A DNA stretch of 64,000 nucleotides, from positions 2,451,001 to 2,515,000 of the forward strand of contig NZ_CP120233.1 of NCBI RefSeq assembly GCF_030012985.1, in the 5' to 3' direction. The position numbers and the translations under genes were made by a program. Numbering within the stretch: the first letter of the stretch is position 1; the number at the start of each line of letters is the position of its first letter. The notes beneath the pieces were generated by a model that had not been told where the DNA came from, made no database searches, and saw nothing but the letters and a program-made list of their open reading frames with translations. Source of the DNA: Microbulbifer sp. VAAF005 (GTDB taxonomy: Bacteria > Pseudomonadota > Gammaproteobacteria > Pseudomonadales > Cellvibrionaceae). Shown here piece by piece: positions 59,389 to 64,000 of the stretch.

Positions 59389-60387
59389 GTGGTATGGTTT
59401 CTTATTTACTTGCCCATGATTGCACACATGAGCTTTTCAGACCGAGAAAAACACCTAATCCGAGCCGCCTTTGCCTGGGGCCAAATCACACAACAGGAAG
59501 GCTATACACTTTCTGATCTTGAAATTGAAAAATCGGTTCTCTTCCGACGATTGCTTGGTGGCCGGCCGCCATTGGCATTTCCGCCACCATTGCGTCACGG
59601 ATTTCCCTGGTATGACGTTATTGAAGGGCGTAGCGAACACTTAGTGAGCGCATCCGAAGCCTCACCTGAATGCAGCATCATTGCACCGGGCTGTAAGCTC
59701 GGGGATACCTGCATCCTTATTGACGGCGCCTTTTGGCGCGTAGTCGAAACTGTTCGCGAGCACGAAGAATATATCGTTGAATGGGGCCAATACCCAATGC
59801 AATGGCGCTTGAAAAAGCATTGGGAAGTAAACTATGAAATGACACAACAGCTTCATAGTTTTCGTAAAGATAACCCCAATGCCGAAGTGAGCTTTGACAA
59901 CTATTTAAGCCAAAGGGAGTACCGGGAATTTCGCATAGACAATGATCAGACGGTATGGCTCTGTGAATGGCAATTAAGCCGCACTAGCCTCTCTGGTTGG
60001 GTTTGGGTTGGGACAATACTACCTGTTCCCGATTATCAGCTCGTTCCAGTATTCGACGATGATCACGGCCCGGTTATTCTCGGCGAGGATGGTAATTCCA
60101 ATGGGCAGGCCTGGCTGCGTATTGAAGATGCCAAAGATGAATACCGCTTCGTTAAACTATTGGGAACCTACGACTACCAATCGCTAATTACTGCGAGCAC
60201 CACTGAGCTGAAGACCTTTTTACAAGATCTACAGCAAGAAGAGTCAGCAGACATTGAAGTATTGGATTGGCACCAGAACAATGCCGCACGACGCTTTGCT
60301 CTCCCTGCCGAGCTGGTTCCACTGGAAGACCTCAGTTTGAATGATATGAACTTTGATCTCGTTCCAGATAACGCATTTGCCTACTAG
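59389..60387 (+). CDS. Unknown soluble protein
   Basis: A 332-aa frame with no clear signal peptide or membrane segment after residue 12. It is rich in aromatic residues (Trp and Tyr), and has two similar beta-rich stretches: GAFWRVVETVREHEEYIVEW near 113-132 and VWLCEWQLSRTSLSGWVWV near 188-206. The layout faintly recalls DUF4178-type domains, which I cannot confirm. The first codon is unclear: GTG at 59389, or ATGs at 59416 or 59428 (MSFSDREKHLIRAAF); none has a good ribosome-binding site, and 59428 looks most natural. A strong terminator follows. Confidence 0.6.
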   Translation: MVWFLIYLPMIAHMSFSDREKHLIRAAFAWGQITQQEGYTLSDLEIEKSVLFRRLLGGRPPLAFPPPLRHGFPWYDVIEGRSEHLVSASEASPECSIIAPGCKLGDTCILIDGAFWRVVETVREHEEYIVEWGQYPMQWRLKKHWEVNYEMTQQLHSFRKDNPNAEVSFDNYLSQREYREFRIDNDQTVWLCEWQLSRTSLSGWVWVGTILPVPDYQLVPVFDDDHGPVILGEDGNSNGQAWLRIEDAKDEYRFVKLLGTYDYQSLITASTTELKTFLQDLQQEESADIEVLDWHQNNAARRFALPAELVPLEDLSLNDMNFDLVPDNAFAY

Positions 60388-60394
60388 CCCACCC

Positions 60395-60420
60395 AAGCCC
60401 CACCTAGTGGGGCTTTTTTT
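60395..60420 (+). terminator. Intrinsic terminator
   Basis: GCCCCAC (60397-60403), loop CTA, GTGGGGC (60407-60413), T7 (60414-60420). It ends the unknown plus-strand gene. Confidence 0.93.
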
Positions 60421-60530
60421 ATCCCCAAATTTTTCTTCCCTCGCATACTGGCGTACCAATCAGCCGCAGTAATCCACAGATTTATCGCTCATAACACTGT
60501 TAATAACTGATGTCCGTTTTATGGCGTCTT

Positions 60531-60600
60531 TGTTACCAACAGAAACCATGGATAGAGCTGTGTATAACTCCGGGATATCCCCTGCCAGCCCCGTGGTTGC
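60531..60600. repeat. Imperfect 70-bp direct repeat, copy A
   Basis: Aligns without gaps with 60661-60730. Long identical blocks: TGTTAC, AACAGAAA, ATAGAG, ATAACT and the end GCCCCGTGGTT. The middle 15-18 bases differ. Period 130 bp. Confidence 0.8.
60559..60567 (-). promoter_or_regulatory. DnaA-box match in repeat A
   Basis: TTATACACA on the minus strand fits the consensus TTATNCACA exactly. A one-mismatch match (TAATCCACA, plus strand) lies at 60470-60478. Function is not shown. Confidence 0.45.
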
Positions 60601-60660
60601 TTGGCTCTATTGAAGGCGGGTAAAAAAGCAGCACTTTTTGCGCGGATTTCCACAGCCAGG

Positions 60661-60730
60661 TGTTACTAACAGAAAGTCTGGATAGAGTTGTGCATAACTT
60701 TAATAAACGGGCTACAGGCCCCGTGGTTAC
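60661..60730. repeat. Imperfect 70-bp direct repeat, copy B
   Basis: Second copy of the repeat (see 60531-60600), with the same conserved blocks and an exact match to the DnaA-box consensus at the same place in the unit. Confidence 0.8.
60689..60697 (-). promoter_or_regulatory. DnaA-box match in repeat B
   Basis: TTATGCACA on the minus strand fits the consensus TTATNCACA exactly and is at the same offset within the repeat as the match in copy A. A weaker two-mismatch site (ATTTCCACA) lies at 60646-60654. Confidence 0.45.
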
Positions 60731-61123
60731 AGGGGATTACTGCAGAGACTAAAAAATCACCGATGTTTTTACCGGCTAAATTTAATTTTTGGCGGGAGTG
60801 GTATGGGTACTTTTCTGGTTTTTACGCGAGTTATTTTTGTTGGATTATTTTTTGAGTGAACGCAAAGGCGTTTGCTACGGAGGTCGGTAAAGACCTATTT
60901 TTATAGGCTTTTTAGGAGAGCGTCTGTTTAAGCTGCTCAGGTAGTTTTAGGTTTTTCTTTTTTTTAATTACTGACTGATTTTTTAAATAGAAAGTTGAGC
61001 ATTAAAGTTTTTCAGAATTACTTTTATTTTTTCTATTTAATTTTTGCCAAGTACTTTCTGCTCTCTCTCTTTCTTCCCTTTCTTAGTTTTTTTATTTTTG
61101 TTTTTTAAAATATTTTTCAGCCA

Positions 61124-61157
61124 TAAAAAAAGGGCCACCCTGTTGGGTGGCCCTTTT
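61124..61157 (-). terminator. rRNA operon terminator
   Basis: Stem GGGCCACCC (61132-61140), loop TGTT, GGGTGGCCC (61145-61153); on the minus strand it runs into T7. It ends the rrn transcript 15 bp or so after 5S. Confidence 0.92.
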
Positions 61158-61167
61158 CGGATTAGAA

Positions 61168-61284
61168 GCCTGACGATGACCTACTCTCACATGGGGAAGC
61201 CCCACACTACCATCGGCGATGTTGCGTTTCACTTCTGAGTTCGGCAAGGGATCAGGTGGTTCCACAACTCTATGGTCGTCAGGC
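61168..61284 (-). rRNA. rrf: 5S ribosomal RNA
   Basis: About 117 nt. The 5' GCCTGACGACC pairs with the 3' GTCAGGC terminal stem; internal CCGAACTCAGAAGTGAAAC and GGTAGTGTGGGG are the conserved loops. It is the last gene of the rrn operon; ends are accurate to a few bases. Confidence 0.95.
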
Positions 61285-61489
61285 AAACTGGCTTGGGTTG
61301 GCGTTGGTCTTATAAGCAATGTGCTTGGCCTGCCGTGTTATCGCTGTTTGCCTCGGTCATGATGGTGACCGGCGATAACCCCAAATAAGTCGGTAAAACA
61401 ATCTGTAGTAATACACCGCAAGCGATCGTATGTCTCTAACTCACAATCCGCTAGCTTAGCTAGTCGTTAGTAACCATCTCTGTTGTATG
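61285..61489 (-). other. 23S-5S internal transcribed spacer
   Basis: A 205-bp spacer without tRNA. It contains short complementary stretches (TAGCTTAGCTAG near 61451-61463) that probably form processing stems with flanking RNA. Confidence 0.7.

Positions 61490-64000
<2,511 letters not shown>

Larger units (their letters stand above)
60421..61120. other. AT-rich non-coding stretch downstream of rrn
   Basis: No believable ORF in about 700 bp. The left half carries the imperfect 70-bp direct repeat and the DnaA-box matches listed separately. The right half (60740-61120) is strongly AT-rich with T tracts, and in its last third nearly pure pyrimidine (CTCTCTCTTTCTTCCC and long T runs). It lies between the unknown gene's terminator and the rRNA terminator. 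Confidence 0.6.

Noticed and set aside
60421..60740. Chromosomal origin of replication
   Set aside because: Only two exact DnaA boxes, no dnaA, dnaN, gyrB or mnmG nearby, so oriC itself is unlikely; kept as a finding with a more limited reading.

Overview
The window is a piece of a gammaproteobacterial chromosome. The order rrn - birA - coaX - SPOR protein - tRNAs - tuf - tRNA-Trp - secE - nusG - rplKAJL - rpoBC - rpsLG - fusA - tuf - S10/spc/alpha ribosomal operons - uvrA - MFS - ssb is the one I know from Pseudomonas and its relatives. Protein lengths and motifs fit a marine Cellvibrionales-type bacterium, and a Microbulbifer-like genus is my tentative guess, not demonstrated here.

Layout. 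1-9.0 kb: the end of an unknown plus-strand gene, then sugar-nucleotide genes (pmm/manB, galU, and further on manC), the unsaturated fatty acid pair fabA-fabB, a degenerate RmlD-like protein, ssb and an MFS transporter. 9.2-12.0 kb: uvrA. 12.1-17.9 kb: a visibly AT-richer accessory block on the plus strand, with a membrane-anchored unknown, the 5-oxoprolinase operon pxpABC and a secreted pectinacetylesterase-family hydrolase; an exported helical protein and a DUF1315 protein follow on the minus strand. 18.2-51.7 kb: almost without interruption, the minus-strand transcription and translation superoperons, broken only by a plus-strand YbaK-like deacylase gene. 50.1-52.1 kb: five tRNA genes. 52.3-55.9 kb: SPOR protein, coaX, birA, alr. 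55.9-59.3 kb: a three-gene operon with 4-bp overlaps (secreted alpha/beta hydrolase, ABC ATPase, ABC-2 permease). 59.4-60.4 kb: an unknown protein. 60.4-61.1 kb: a non-coding, AT-rich stretch with an imperfect 70-bp direct repeat that carries DnaA-box matches. 61.1 kb to the end: an rRNA operon on the minus strand (5S, and 23S cut by the window edge).

How the genes work together. Pmm and ManC make GDP-mannose and GalU makes UDP-glucose for surface polysaccharide. FabA and FabB introduce and extend the double bond of unsaturated fatty acids. The ribosomal block supplies most ribosomal proteins, the core RNA polymerase subunits, EF-Tu (two genes with identical products), EF-G, NusG and the SecY/SecE translocon. 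Clear sigma70 promoters (TTGACA-17-TAGAAT and close variants, some with GC-rich discriminators) lie before the S10, str, alpha and tRNA-tuf operons. Hairpins consistent with attenuation or termination lie before rplJ, rpoB and secE.

The most important data-quality observation is four single-base deletions in G runs of coding strands: one in the MFS gene, one in the SPOR gene and two in birA. Adding one G at each place restores a full-length, family-typical protein. birA is normally essential, so assembly or sequencing error is the simplest explanation. I found no convincing new defence or mobile system. The best candidates for new biology are the hydrolase/ABC exporter operon, the repeat with DnaA boxes beside rrn, and the accessory block downstream of uvrA.
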